NCBI GenBank assembly: GCA_900108205.1
Contig: FNUU01000016.1
Location: 1-53,637, forward strand
Direction: 5' to 3'
DNA: 53,637 bases
Origin: Eubacterium ruminantium
GTDB taxonomy: Bacteria; Bacillota; Clostridia; Lachnospirales; Lachnospiraceae
Shown here piece by piece: positions 1 through 8,366 of the stretch. Numbering within the stretch: position 1 is the stretch's first letter; each line of letters opens with the position of its first letter. Both the position numbers and the translations under genes were made by a program. The notes under the pieces were generated by a model. That model worked only from the letters and a program-made list of their open reading frames with translations. It searched no databases and was not told the origin of the DNA.

Positions 1-667
1 CTCTTCTTACTGAACACTCTTCTGAATCCTGTTTAAACTCATACACATATATAAGTTTTGAAATAAAACTTGTGTTGTCATCTGGCGCTGTTGCATCTCC
101 ATGCTGTTCTGCTATATGATCCTCGTCGGCCTCGATAAAAAGATAATCAACCTTCTTCAATTCTTTTGGCCCTTCATATGGGATTTCCTCAGCAATCCCA
201 TGAACCTTATTCATTACGGTTGTTTTAGTAATTCTCTGCTTAGAAGGCAGAACTCGTGTAGCTTCCTGATAGCTTGTTTTAAGAGCTTCTGTGAGAAGCA
301 TTACTTCTGCTTCCTCAGTAAATCTTTCGTTTTTGGACAAACCTATCAACCCCTCGACAAGATAACTGTATGATCCTGTTTCAGAATTTCTAAAGTAAGT
401 ACAATCAAATGTCACATCACCTACTGAACTTATAACTGTTCTCTTATCATTTCTGGCAATGGTGTATCTGCCTTTTCGCCAATCGCTTTCTGATATATGT
501 TTATTAACACTTGAAAGCACTTCACCAAGAAATCCGGCAGCAAATGCCTCAGTAGATGCCTTAGCTGATACTTCCAGAGATCTGAAATCCATAGGGTCTT
601 TCAAAAACCTTTCTTCAGCCTCAACTAAACTATTAACTAATCCTTCCAATAGTGCTACAATGTTCAT
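1..667 (-). CDS. ISLre2-family transposase, N-terminal part (runs off left edge)
   Basis: I translated this frame by hand from ATG at 667 to the window edge, giving about 222 residues without a stop. The start is preceded by AAGGAGGAAG. The protein begins MNIVALLEGLVNSLVEAEE and contains KKVDYLFIEADEDHIAEQ, which resembles the first acidic catalytic segment (IDADG/EADED type) of ISLre2/UPF0236 transposases. These enzymes have a long helical N-terminal region before a DDE-like core, as here. The catalytic C-terminal part lies outside the window, so intactness cannot be judged. The upstream DNA (668-850) is AT-rich with no gene; the IS end probably lies there, but I could not define its terminal repeat. 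Confidence 0.72.
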   Translation of the reverse strand, partial: MNIVALLEGLVNSLVEAEERFLKDPMDFRSLEVSAKASTEAFAAGFLGEVLSSVNKHISESDWRKGRYTIARNDKRTVISSVGDVTFDCTYFRNSETGSYSYLVEGLIGLSKNERFTEEAEVMLLTEALKTSYQEATRVLPSKQRITKTTVMNKVHGIAEEIPYEGPKELKKVDYLFIEADEDHIAEQHGDATAPDDNTSFISKLIYVYEFKQDSEECSVRR

Positions 668-853
668 GAGAGTATCTTCCTCCTTGTTTTGGATTATTGG
701 TCAAAATCATTATATCAAAGAGGCTTGATACTCTCTCTTTATTTTTTTATTCAACTGACAAAAACTTTACTCTATTTTTTTAAAAAAATCTTATTTTGAA
801 ATATAATTCTTAAAATAACGTTATTCTATGAAACAATTATAGGAATCTTATTT

Positions 854-1467
854 TTGAAAACAAACATACCGTTAGTTAAAAGAGCATAAGTCCCTTTTTA
901 TTCAGGGTGTTGGTATAAAGCAATCTCAATATTCAGCCACAGAGAAGATAAGTCTGAGCCATATTAGCGTCCCAACATGACTTCTTACCTCAGCATACTA
1001 TGCACAAAGCTCTCAAAGGATTGATACCTCCAACTTTCAGGAATCATTCAGAATTAAACATCCCCCATACAAACGATGGTCCGATAATAATAATTCACGG
1101 CAATTTTCCCTACTTGTTCCATCCACTGGTCTTATACTCAGATTTCTCTGCCTCAACGCCGCAAGGTGCTTCTTTGGATTCCCATCATATTATGATTTCC
1201 ACACATAATAGAGAATGGGTTGTTCCCCACAGGGGCGTCTATTTCACACCCGACCAGAAATGAGCCTTTTGAACAACTTTATATCAACGCCTGCACTTTA
1301 ATGTTGGTGGTTTCCACCTCCCCGGGTAACATCACTATTACACAGTAGCCGGAGATATCCAATATCTCAAATAACCCCAACTAATCATTTCACACAGCCT
1401 TGGCAGTTTGATAAACCTCTGCACCAAGCTACTTATGCTCTTTTAACTAACGGTATGTAGTTTTCAA
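854..1467. mobile_element. MITE-like non-autonomous element with 28-nt terminal inverted repeats
   Basis: Positions 864-891 (starting ACATACCGTTAGTTAAAAG) and 1431-1458 are perfect 28-nt inverted repeats. Outside them an 8-nt arm, TTGAAAAC, is also inverted at 854-861 and 1460-1467, separated by two and one bases. The roughly 600 bp between hold no recognisable gene; an 87-codon plus-strand frame (1000-1263) resembles nothing I know and has no ribosome site. The interior has several short GC-rich dyads (for example around 1310-1335) and so could encode a structured RNA. No clear target duplication is visible. The element lies next to the ISLre2 transposase but its ends do not obviously match that element. 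Together with 668-853 and 1468-1590, this accounts for the gene-free stretch 668-1647. Confidence 0.6.
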
Positions 1468-1591
1468 TAAACATTGTATACCTCACACATTGAAAAGTCA
1501 AAAGCATCGCTTATTCAAATAGTCTCATAATACTGTCTTTACAATCATATTTGTCAGACACATTTGATTATAATACATTTTGTTTGATGCA

Positions 1592-1612
1592 TGGTGGGCT
1601 GTGAGCCCACTA
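1592..1612. repeat. GTGGGCT-N3-AGCCCAC palindrome, copy 1
   Basis: TGGTGGGCT, GTG, AGCCCACTA: a 7-bp stem with a 3-base loop. It sits 35 bases downstream of the XRE gene. No T-tract follows on the minus strand, so it is not a classical terminator. Three more copies occur at 2681, 38295 and 39399. Confidence 0.75.
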
Positions 1613-1647
1613 TGATCCATGATAATCGTAGTTAATGACTGATATCT

Positions 1648-1872
1648 TTATCTAAAGTCAAACAACTGCTTTGGTGATATTTCCAGACATTCGCACAGCA
1701 TAAAGATTACATCAAGCGATACGCCAATCTTACCCAACTCAATTGCACTCATATGGCTCCGGTCGATGTCTGCCAACTCTGCGAGTTGCAATTGGGTCAG
1801 ATTCTTTCTATGCCTGTATAAAGCAATATTTGATCCAAGTTTTTTATACTTATCTTGATAATACTTATTCAC
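1648..1872 (-). CDS. XRE-family (Cro/CI-type) helix-turn-helix regulator
   Basis: This 74-residue protein is almost only a Cro/CI HTH domain. LTQLQLAELADIDRSHMSAI (about 25-44) is the helix-turn-helix with the recognition helix RSHMSAIELG, followed by SLDVIFMLCECLEISPKQLF, the usual fourth and fifth helices. It likely binds an operator as a dimer. The start is GTG at 1872 and overlaps the last eight bases of the preceding small gene (stop 1865), which suggests translational coupling. Its neighbours are two GGGFGG small proteins and a BRCT-like fragment, so it may autoregulate that module. Identification of the fold is secure; the target is unknown. Confidence 0.85.
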   Translation of the reverse strand: MNKYYQDKYKKLGSNIALYRHRKNLTQLQLAELADIDRSHMSAIELGKIGVSLDVIFMLCECLEISPKQLFDFR

Positions 1873-2044
1873 AATAATCCTCTAAGTCCAATCCTTTATC
1901 CTCAGCGAGCTGAATTAATTCGTCTTCAGAAGCAGATTCGATATCAAATGCTCCCATTAAGGCTCCTCCAAATCCACCGCCATAAAATGCACCATAGCTA
2001 TCATCAGCCAAATCAGATCTAAGTCTATCAAAATCAATATCCAT
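1865..2044 (-). CDS. Small acidic GGGFGG protein, copy 2 (59 aa)
   Basis: Read by hand from ATG at 2044, preceded by a GGAGGTTTC ribosome site. It begins MDIDFDRLRSDLADDSYGAF, has a central glycine run YGGGFGGALMGAF, and an acidic C-terminal half with DELIQLAEDKGLDLEDY. It is clearly paralogous to the 64-aa protein at 2272-2466: same opening, same glycine motif, same DELI...G.DLEDY tail. The stop overlaps the GTG start of the XRE gene. I do not recognise a named family. The pattern of amphipathic N terminus, glycine hinge and acidic helix could suit a regulatory partner of the XRE protein or a small secreted or modified peptide; neither is demonstrated. Confidence 0.7.
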   Translation of the reverse strand: MDIDFDRLRSDLADDSYGAFYGGGFGGALMGAFDIESASEDELIQLAEDKGLDLEDYCE

Positions 2045-2115
2045 AATGAAACCTCCATTTCCCTCTCATATAAAAAACCTTATGTTTAAATCAAGTCATT
2101 CTCACAGATTTTTTT

Positions 2116-2271
2116 CTACATGTTTAACAATTCTTCCTCTGTTATTATCTTAACTCCCAGTTCTCTGGCTAAAGAAGTTTTAAAATCATTAGAGTCTGGT
2201 GCATTTGTGACAAGATAATTAGTTAATGAATTAACAGTTGAAGACATCTTTCCGCCATAATCTTCTGACAT
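2116..2271 (-). pseudogene. BRCT-like domain fragment (51 aa)
   Basis: The frame starts with ATG at 2271, directly abutting the TGA stop of the upstream GGGFGG gene (TGA|ATG), and ends at 2116. It encodes YGGKMSSTVNSLTNYLVTN followed by KTSLARELGVKIITEEELLN. This matches the C-terminal two thirds of a BRCT domain as in NAD-dependent ligases and exonuclease-associated BRCT proteins (pattern GGK.S.SVS..T.YLV...SK...A.ELGVKII.E.EF). The first beta strand and helix are missing, so it is either a remnant or a tiny stand-alone half-domain translated by coupling. I favour a remnant that has been fused into this small-gene cluster. Confidence 0.5.
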
Positions 2272-2466
2272 TCAGTATTTTCCATCATAAATAGTATAAT
2301 CCTCTAAATCTATCCCCTTACTCCTGGCAATACTTATCAATTCATCATCTGATGCACATTCAATGTCTCCAGCCTCAACGAACGCGCCACCAAAACCGCC
2401 TCCAAAGAATGCGCCATAGCTATCTTCAGCTAAATCTTCTCGTAATCTTTCAAAATCAATGTCCAT
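2272..2466 (-). CDS. Small acidic GGGFGG protein, copy 1 (64 aa)
   Basis: The start ATG at 2466 has a near-consensus ribosome site (AAGGAGGGCGAGAT). The protein opens MDIDFERLREDLAEDSYGAF, continues FGGGFGGAFVEAGDIE and ends DDELISIARSKGIDLEDYTI plus a short basic tail. About two thirds of positions match the 59-aa paralogue at 1865-2044, so the pair is a tandem duplication with divergence. Acidic throughout, no membrane segment, no cysteine pair. Similar small proteins are, to my recollection, common but uncharacterised in Lachnospiraceae. Translationally linked to the BRCT-like fragment that follows. Confidence 0.7.
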   Translation of the reverse strand: MDIDFERLREDLAEDSYGAFFGGGFGGAFVEAGDIECASDDELISIARSKGIDLEDYTIYDGKY

Positions 2467-2588
2467 ATCTCGCCCTCCTTACATCTACACAAATGCCAAA
2501 CAGCAGTACTCCGCGCAAAAGCGCAGACTACCACTGTCTGATAACTACCTATAATACATCCATTTTTTGAAGCTGTTGTTTTCCTCAT
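2430..2588 (-). CDS. Possible 52-aa leader or small protein
   Basis: ATG at 2588 follows GGAGGGTTTC at good spacing. The frame (MRKTTASKNGCIIGSYQTVV...) overlaps the start of the next small gene by 37 bases in another frame. It has a CRCK motif but no recognisable domain. A small GC-rich hairpin (CTGCGC/GCGCGG) lies inside. The good ribosome site is the only positive evidence; it could be a translated leader or a chance frame. Confidence 0.3.
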   Translation of the reverse strand: MRKTTASKNGCIIGSYQTVVVCAFARSTAVWHLCRCKEGEIWTLILKDYEKI

Positions 2589-2680
2589 ATGAAACCCTCC
2601 AACAACTCTATACAACTCTCAAGAATAACTTTCCCATAAAGCTATCCTTATTAACATTTTATATTATACAGATTTCCTTT

Positions 2681-2700
2681 TGGTGGGCTGACAACCCACA
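2681..2700. repeat. GTGGGCT-N3-AGCCCAC palindrome, copy 2 (diverged)
   Basis: TGGTGGGCT, GAC, AACCCACA: the same palindrome as at 1592 with one changed base in the right arm. It lies 16 bases past the stop of the RAD50-like gene, at the end of the BREX-linked operon. Same orientation as the other three copies. Confidence 0.65.
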
Positions 2701-2715
2701 TTATTACCTCTTATC

Positions 2716-5115
2716 CTATCTACACATAGTAATCACATTTCCCGTCATATATTTCGTATACTTATCATCACATGTAGTAAATATCACCTGATTATTCTCA
2801 GCAAATTTCTGAATCAACTTACATGATTGTTCAACACGCTTTACATCCATATCTGTAAATGGATCATCAAACACTGCAAGTCCATCACCTTCCGGATAAA
2901 GATGTTCAAGCATCGCCAATCTAAACGCTAAGGAGATGGTATCTTTGGTTCCATCTGAAAGAGTGTTGTAAGTCAGAGCATTTGAGCCACTGGCTAATTG
3001 TACCAACATCTGGTCATCAATGGAATTAAGCAAAAGTGTCCCGTCCGTAATAACACGAAGATACTCACGAAAGTTACTTTCAATTTTATCGATAGGATTA
3101 TCCTTTGTCTGATCCTTTAATTTACAAAACGCATTATAAATACTCCGCCAATGCTGATACTCAAGCTTAAGTCCAAGAAAAACCGATTCTTTGTCCTGAA
3201 GATCATCTAAATATTCTTCGGCAGATTTGTCCCCAAGATTTCTTTCGGCTTCACTTAGTTTTTTTCTATAACCCTCGATTTGTTCTTCAAAATCTTCTAT
3301 TTTTTTTGATAGTTCCTCATCATAATTATCTGGATTATCAATTCCCTGATATTCTTCCGGAATATCACCTATAGAATCTAATGTCTTCTGCTTATCATCT
3401 TTGTCTTTTTTTAATTTCTCAATTGAGCCCTTTAAGTTATCAATACTTAAGTATTTCTCCTTATAATTAAGGAGCGTGGATTCTAATCCCCCTATAAATG
3501 CATCTACCGATTTAGATCCACAAAGCTCATTAATCCTGTTCTTAATATCTGCTTCTGTCTCAATTTCTTCAGGAACTGCATCATTTGCAGCTTTTAAATC
3601 CTCCCAGCTCTGGTCACCAAGCATCCTATCGATGTCCAGTTTTAATTGGTCAACTTGCCGCTTTAATTCTTTATATTCTTCCGAATTTTCTTTTAATTTT
3701 TCAAGACTGTCTACCTGATATTTTTCCAATAGCTCTTTTATTTCTGCCCGATAGTTTTCAATCTTTTTATTTACGTCTTCAACATCAACCCCTTGTGGCA
3801 CTAATTGCATATCTAAAACACCAGGAATATTGATATCAACGGCTTCAGTAATCTGTACTTCACCTGTACTCAAGTCTAAAACTTCTCCAGATGCAACTGC
3901 AGTGACTTTAACATCTGCCAAGTGAATTTCCTTAATCTTAGCCACTAGATTCATGCCTGTTAATTTGGCTTCCTCTTGTTGTTTTTTTGTAATAAGTTCA
4001 CTTAGTTTCTTAATATCAGAGTTATCAACTTCCTTGAGCTTCTCGAAATAAGTCTTTTTTTCTAAAAATTCTTTTTGAATTGGTTCTGCTTTCAAATATA
4101 ATGCTCTTATTCGAGCAAGTTCCTGCTTTCTCTGAAGTTCTTTAGCTTTTTCAATATTACTTCTAATACCTGGCCACTTTTCATATGCTTCGCTATTTTC
4201 ATTGAGCCTAGCATTCAGATCTGTAATTAAACCAACCAATAAAGACCGTTGTCCTAATACCTCCCTATATTTCTGAAAGTCTGTCCGCTCAGTCTCAACT
4301 TCCTTTTTTTTCACTTGTAACACTTGAATACCAGACTTCGCTGATTCTACTACACGTTCTGCATTCTCTGCATCTATTTGCTTGCTTCTAACCTCATCAA
4401 CAGCGTAATACGCCTTTACTATAGAACCCGCCCCTTGAGACCAGGGATTATTATAAGAGGCTCTTTTGGGACCACCCTCTGGTGCATCCGCTCCCCAGTC
4501 CCAACGTCCAATAAGGTCATCCATATTTTTCGTTATGGTTTTTTCCAGCTTATCAATAGCTACGCCTCCTGTCTCCAATGCAGCCTGTGTTAATGTTGAT
4601 GCAAGATCAGATCGTGTATCAGATAAAGGATCTGTCTTTTTCCCAAAAGATTCCATTATACTTTCTATTGCAATCTGCTTTCTCTTTTGAGAAGCAAATA
4701 CTATCTCGCTATATACTCCGGCACGGTGCTTCAGTTCTTCATTGAGTATTTTATTTATTTCTGCATTCCCTTTTATAGAAGTTCCATTTGGTAGTGTAAG
4801 GCGACATGTTCCTTCCCCCTTCTCCCACTCTTTTTTTAGTTTATATGTTCCGGTGGGAGTATCAAAAATGATTACACCATCAATAACATCACCTTGTGGC
4901 CCGCTGATTTTTTTAGGAAAATACTTATCTATAAAATCCAAATCACTTCGACCATCTATTTTCGCATCTTTGAATAACAGCTGATAAATCAAATCAATCA
5001 GAGTACTTTTACCACTTTCATTATCTCCTATGACAATGTTCATTCCCTTATCAAATTCAATTTCTTTGTTCGTAAGACCAGCAAATTGATCGCATTCTAC
5101 CTGTCTAATTCTCAT
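2716..5115 (-). CDS. RAD50/SbcC-like SMC-type ATPase (799 aa)
   Basis: An ABC-type coiled-coil ATPase. Walker A is GDNESGKST at residues 30-38; the C-terminal lobe has the signature LSDGTKDTISLAF (about 720) and Walker B LAVFDDPFTDMD with the catalytic DD. Between lie two long coiled-coil stretches. Unlike SbcC/RAD50 it is short and has no CxxC zinc hook. Instead a beta-rich insert (VKVTAVASGEVLDLSTGEV, then EAVDINIPGVLDMQLVPQG) sits at mid-protein. It starts 17 bases after the MRE11-like gene, the usual nuclease-ATPase pairing, and ends the BREX-linked operon. Expected role: ATP-dependent DNA tethering or opening for the partner nuclease. Start ATG 5115 follows TGGAGGTAGGACGG. Confidence 0.88.
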   Translation of the reverse strand: MRIRQVECDQFAGLTNKEIEFDKGMNIVIGDNESGKSTLIDLIYQLLFKDAKIDGRSDLDFIDKYFPKKISGPQGDVIDGVIIFDTPTGTYKLKKEWEKGEGTCRLTLPNGTSIKGNAEINKILNEELKHRAGVYSEIVFASQKRKQIAIESIMESFGKKTDPLSDTRSDLASTLTQAALETGGVAIDKLEKTITKNMDDLIGRWDWGADAPEGGPKRASYNNPWSQGAGSIVKAYYAVDEVRSKQIDAENAERVVESAKSGIQVLQVKKKEVETERTDFQKYREVLGQRSLLVGLITDLNARLNENSEAYEKWPGIRSNIEKAKELQRKQELARIRALYLKAEPIQKEFLEKKTYFEKLKEVDNSDIKKLSELITKKQQEEAKLTGMNLVAKIKEIHLADVKVTAVASGEVLDLSTGEVQITEAVDINIPGVLDMQLVPQGVDVEDVNKKIENYRAEIKELLEKYQVDSLEKLKENSEEYKELKRQVDQLKLDIDRMLGDQSWEDLKAANDAVPEEIETEADIKNRINELCGSKSVDAFIGGLESTLLNYKEKYLSIDNLKGSIEKLKKDKDDKQKTLDSIGDIPEEYQGIDNPDNYDEELSKKIEDFEEQIEGYRKKLSEAERNLGDKSAEEYLDDLQDKESVFLGLKLEYQHWRSIYNAFCKLKDQTKDNPIDKIESNFREYLRVITDGTLLLNSIDDQMLVQLASGSNALTYNTLSDGTKDTISLAFRLAMLEHLYPEGDGLAVFDDPFTDMDVKRVEQSCKLIQKFAENNQVIFTTCDDKYTKYMTGNVITMCR

Positions 5116-5132
5116 AACCGTCCTACCTCCAT

Positions 5133-6278
5133 TTATTTCTCCCTACAACTCTGTAACAATTGATACGTCATCTGTAATTCAATAGGATTATCAATTAATT
5201 CTTCCATTAATTGTGCAGCAAAGCTAGTTTCCGCAAATTCGTCACGTATTTTTTCTATTGTTATTTCCTCGCTTAATTCTTTGTCATTAATCTCGTATGT
5301 GAGAAAATTTCCTAATAGTTTTTTATATATTTTATCCTTTTCCAAGTACTCTTCCGGTTTTATTGATCCTGAAACAGAAATACGAACAACCGCATTTTTA
5401 TCCTTATCTGAAATTGCACATTTTATAGCTTCTGCCAAAGCTTCATTACTATCCGGTTTCACCTTGATTTCTATATCATAAAAATGTATCTTTCCGCTTT
5501 TGTGCCTTTTTGCGTAAACCTTCGCAATAGTACCCTCTTTTTTTATTGTTATGATAAATCCGTTACCATCCGTGTTGTTATGCAAATCCATTTGCTCATG
5601 TGTGCCTGCGTTAAAGATTCTATATCCAAGAGTATCATCGTCTGCCTTCAAATCACTTGGATATGGGATATGTGTGTGTCCAATTAACCATACATCCATA
5701 TCTATACCAAGTAGTTCACTTTCTGTCATAAGGAAGTATTCTTCTTTTAAATCTGGTGTAATGCCCTGAATTGCACCATGAGCAATACCAACATTAATCA
5801 CATCTTCTCTCTGAATCTCTGCTTCTTTAATCCATGCAAGATTATTATTCTTAGAATGCTTTGATTGGCAAAATGCCGGATATAAAACAACCTTTTCCTC
5901 GCTTGTGTCAAACGTGTAAGGTCCAAATTCCTTAATCAATGTAATATTATGATCCACAGAAGAAAGCGCATTTTCAAAATCCTTCCAGACCTTTTCTTCC
6001 CCTGTATAATAGTCATGATTTCCCGGAAGAATAATGACATTACCCACAAATGAAGCCAAAATATTAACAACACGTTTCACATCAGACACTTTTATAGTAT
6101 GGACATTGTCAAATAGATCGCCGGTGATTACAAACAGTTCGCATCCTTCAGCCTCCGCTTTGTGAACCATTTCTTCCAGCACGTTAAATCTACTCTCAAT
6201 CAGCTTATCCTTAACCTCAGGATATCGATCATATTTTTTCCCAAAATGATTGTCCCCTGTAACATAAATCTTAATCAT
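5133..6278 (-). CDS. MRE11/SbcD-like metallophosphoesterase (nuclease subunit)
   Basis: The calcineurin-like phosphoesterase motifs appear in order: TGDNHFGKKYD (motif I, DxH), VITGDLFDN (GDxxD), ILPGNHDYY (GNHD), IGHTHIPYPSD (GHTH) and FNAGTHEQMD. This is the active-site set of the two-metal nucleases SbcD/MRE11. About 381 residues, normal for SbcD, with a C-terminal region that probably docks on the ATPase coiled-coil base. I chose ATG 6278 because AAAGGGGATACG precedes it; an in-frame start at 6299 lacks a ribosome site. It is directly upstream of the RAD50-like gene and 36 bases after the coiled-coil gene. Likely cuts DNA ends or hairpins as part of the defence complex; direct link to BREX is inference from operon structure. 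Confidence 0.88.
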   Translation of the reverse strand: MIKIYVTGDNHFGKKYDRYPEVKDKLIESRFNVLEEMVHKAEAEGCELFVITGDLFDNVHTIKVSDVKRVVNILASFVGNVIILPGNHDYYTGEEKVWKDFENALSSVDHNITLIKEFGPYTFDTSEEKVVLYPAFCQSKHSKNNNLAWIKEAEIQREDVINVGIAHGAIQGITPDLKEEYFLMTESELLGIDMDVWLIGHTHIPYPSDLKADDDTLGYRIFNAGTHEQMDLHNNTDGNGFIITIKKEGTIAKVYAKRHKSGKIHFYDIEIKVKPDSNEALAEAIKCAISDKDKNAVVRISVSGSIKPEEYLEKDKIYKKLLGNFLTYEINDKELSEEITIEKIRDEFAETSFAAQLMEELIDNPIELQMTYQLLQSCREK

Positions 6279-6314
6279 CGTATCCCCTTTCATACTCACT
6301 TTCCAAAAGCCACG

Positions 6315-8324
6315 CTAAAATCCAAAATCATTTGAAAAAGAAATATTGATTTTATATTTACATGCACAAATAACAACCCCTGTTTCAAAATTCCGTATGA
6401 TTAAATAATAGTTTCCATTTCCAAAACCATTATCAGACTTCAATTCAAACGATGTTGATGTCACTGTTCCTATAGACATTTGATCAATCAATCTCTGCTC
6501 GCTAATAGCATTTCCCAAATGATCGACAAACGAAAGAACATATTTACTACATCCCGGTGTCTCAGTGCTTTGTGTATATCTTTTTCTGACAATACTATTT
6601 GTTATTAATCTCTTTCCATCATCAGACAATGGACAACTACTTTCTTGTAAAAGTATATGATCTTTATTATTTTCCAATTCTTTGACCACTCCGATGATGC
6701 TATCCAAGGAACTAGATTTAGAACTTATTATTTCCTGTTCTTTTTCCTTGTTTTGCATTTCTTTTTCTATTCTGATTCTTCTCTCTTCTTTTTCTTTCCT
6801 AATCCTTTCTTCTTCCTTAGCCTTTTCTATTTTTGCTTTTCTTTCTTCTTCTGCTTTTTTAGCCTGAATCTTCTCTTCTTTAGCTATTTCCTTATCAAGT
6901 ATTGATATTTCCTTAGTAAGCCTTTTCGTATCTGCAGATAAGCTTTTGATTTCTTTTTTCTTTTCAGATATCAGATCTGAAATTCCAGCCATTTTACTAT
7001 AATTCTTGATCATATAGTCTTCGTGAAATCCTTCGTTTTTCTTCTCAACCTCTGCAATATTAGTATTTATTTTTTCCAATTCATCCTGTAATTTATCAAT
7101 CTCTTTATCTGCAGCCAGAACTTCTTTCTCTATACAAGAAACACTTTCTTTATCATCGGAAAGTTTCTCCTTGAGCTTTAATAACTGTTCCTCTTTCTTC
7201 TCCTCTATCCCTTTTATTTCTTCATCTAATTTTTTATTAATGCTTTCTTTTTTTTCTTTCAATATCAGCGCCGGATCTTCATCCTTAAGATTATTTAGCT
7301 CTTCCTGTTGAAGTTTCAAAACACTTTCTATCTGAGCAATCTCTGCATCTATAGCTGTTATTTGTTCTTTTATTGCGCGTTTTTTACTGAACGAAAAAAC
7401 AAAAACACCATTTAAATCGCTTTCTATCGCCGTTTTATCAATGTTTTTCTGTCTGATTCTATTCCTCGTTTCATCAATCCGCTTCTCACACGCATCTATT
7501 TCCTGCATTTTTATTGAATAGTCATCTTCCAGCTTTTTGATTTTATTATCTGCTTTTTCTTTTGCCTTCCCCTTTTTATCCTCCGCCTTTAGAATTATAT
7601 CGTTTTCTTTTTCCGATAATTCCGCTTCAGTTGTCGATATTCTATTAAGTAATCTCGAACCTTTACTCTTGTTATTTGATCTTATCTTCTTAAGCTCAGT
7701 AATCTTATCATTAATATCTGCCGCAGATGATTGTAACTTTTCTATTTCTGTACTTAGCTTCTTTAACGCAGCTTTTTCCTTATTCTTATTTTGTATTTCC
7801 TCATCCCAAGGAATCTCTGAAGCAGCAAGATTCCATTTATATATCTTCTGGTGATAACTTTGTGGAATAGTACCGATTTTGCTTCCCTTAACACAAATCG
7901 TATTCATTATTTCAATCATTAATTCAAGATTCTCTCTGGAAATACCATTCTTATGAAATCTTTTTATATCAATATCAATTTCACCAAATATCTTTTTTAT
8001 TTCTTCTAGGCAATTCTTTTTTGCTTCCTTGAACTGTGCATCTGAATAAGTTTTTGAGGATAATTCGTATTTATTTAAAGCTTTATTCAAGTCATCATTC
8101 TTTTTTCTGATTACTTTTTCTATTTCTGCTTCCTGAGATTTATCAACCACATATCTCTTATGAACTTCTTCATAATAGCCGGCCAAATATTCTTCAATAA
8201 CCTTAACCTGACCATTTCTATCCTGAAGTGTAGTCAATTCTTCATTGAGTATATTAATTCTATCCTCTTTCTCTGCAAGCTCCATAGTCTTTTGACTTTT
8301 TTCATCATATAAATGTTCAATCAT
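6315..8324 (-). CDS. Large coiled-coil protein with PglZ-like C-terminal tail
   Basis: 669 residues, of which roughly 1-540 are charged heptad-rich coiled coil (runs such as KAEEERKAKIEKAKEEERIR). No nucleotide-binding motif. The last 110 residues are globular and beta-rich, with two cysteines (VVICACKY). The final 33 residues align without a gap to the end of PglZ in this operon: YYLIIRNFETGVV...INISFSNDFGF against YYLSIIEKDTSGV...IDIAFANDFDF. I infer a common C-terminal beta-sandwich used for docking. Start ATG 8324 follows GTGAGGGGTACAT. It lies between the AAA+ gene and the MRE11-like gene and could be the scaffold joining the nuclease pair to BREX. No named family recognised. Confidence 0.75.
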   Translation of the reverse strand: MIEHLYDEKSQKTMELAEKEDRINILNEELTTLQDRNGQVKVIEEYLAGYYEEVHKRYVVDKSQEAEIEKVIRKKNDDLNKALNKYELSSKTYSDAQFKEAKKNCLEEIKKIFGEIDIDIKRFHKNGISRENLELMIEIMNTICVKGSKIGTIPQSYHQKIYKWNLAASEIPWDEEIQNKNKEKAALKKLSTEIEKLQSSAADINDKITELKKIRSNNKSKGSRLLNRISTTEAELSEKENDIILKAEDKKGKAKEKADNKIKKLEDDYSIKMQEIDACEKRIDETRNRIRQKNIDKTAIESDLNGVFVFSFSKKRAIKEQITAIDAEIAQIESVLKLQQEELNNLKDEDPALILKEKKESINKKLDEEIKGIEEKKEEQLLKLKEKLSDDKESVSCIEKEVLAADKEIDKLQDELEKINTNIAEVEKKNEGFHEDYMIKNYSKMAGISDLISEKKKEIKSLSADTKRLTKEISILDKEIAKEEKIQAKKAEEERKAKIEKAKEEERIRKEKEERRIRIEKEMQNKEKEQEIISSKSSSLDSIIGVVKELENNKDHILLQESSCPLSDDGKRLITNSIVRKRYTQSTETPGCSKYVLSFVDHLGNAISEQRLIDQMSIGTVTSTSFELKSDNGFGNGNYYLIIRNFETGVVICACKYKINISFSNDFGF

Positions 8325-8366
8325 ATTTATGTACCCCTCACAGATATTTCTTAAGTTATTATTATC

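Noticed and set aside
459..728. 89-aa plus-strand frame at the left end
   Set aside because: The opposite strand holds the ISLre2 transposase with a good ribosome site and recognisable sequence; this frame is its shadow.
1000..1263. 87-aa frame inside the MITE-like element as a transposase
   Set aside because: Too short, no ribosome site and no catalytic motif; the element appears non-autonomous.
1592..2700. GTGGGCT palindromes as CRISPR repeats
   Set aside because: Only two copies per site, 1.1 kb apart, with genes between and no cas genes; not a CRISPR array.
2716..6278. Housekeeping SbcCD
   Set aside because: The ATPase is short, has no zinc hook and is fused to the BREX operon, unlike the chromosomal sbcDC pair; I therefore treat it as a defence-associated relative, though this is not proven.
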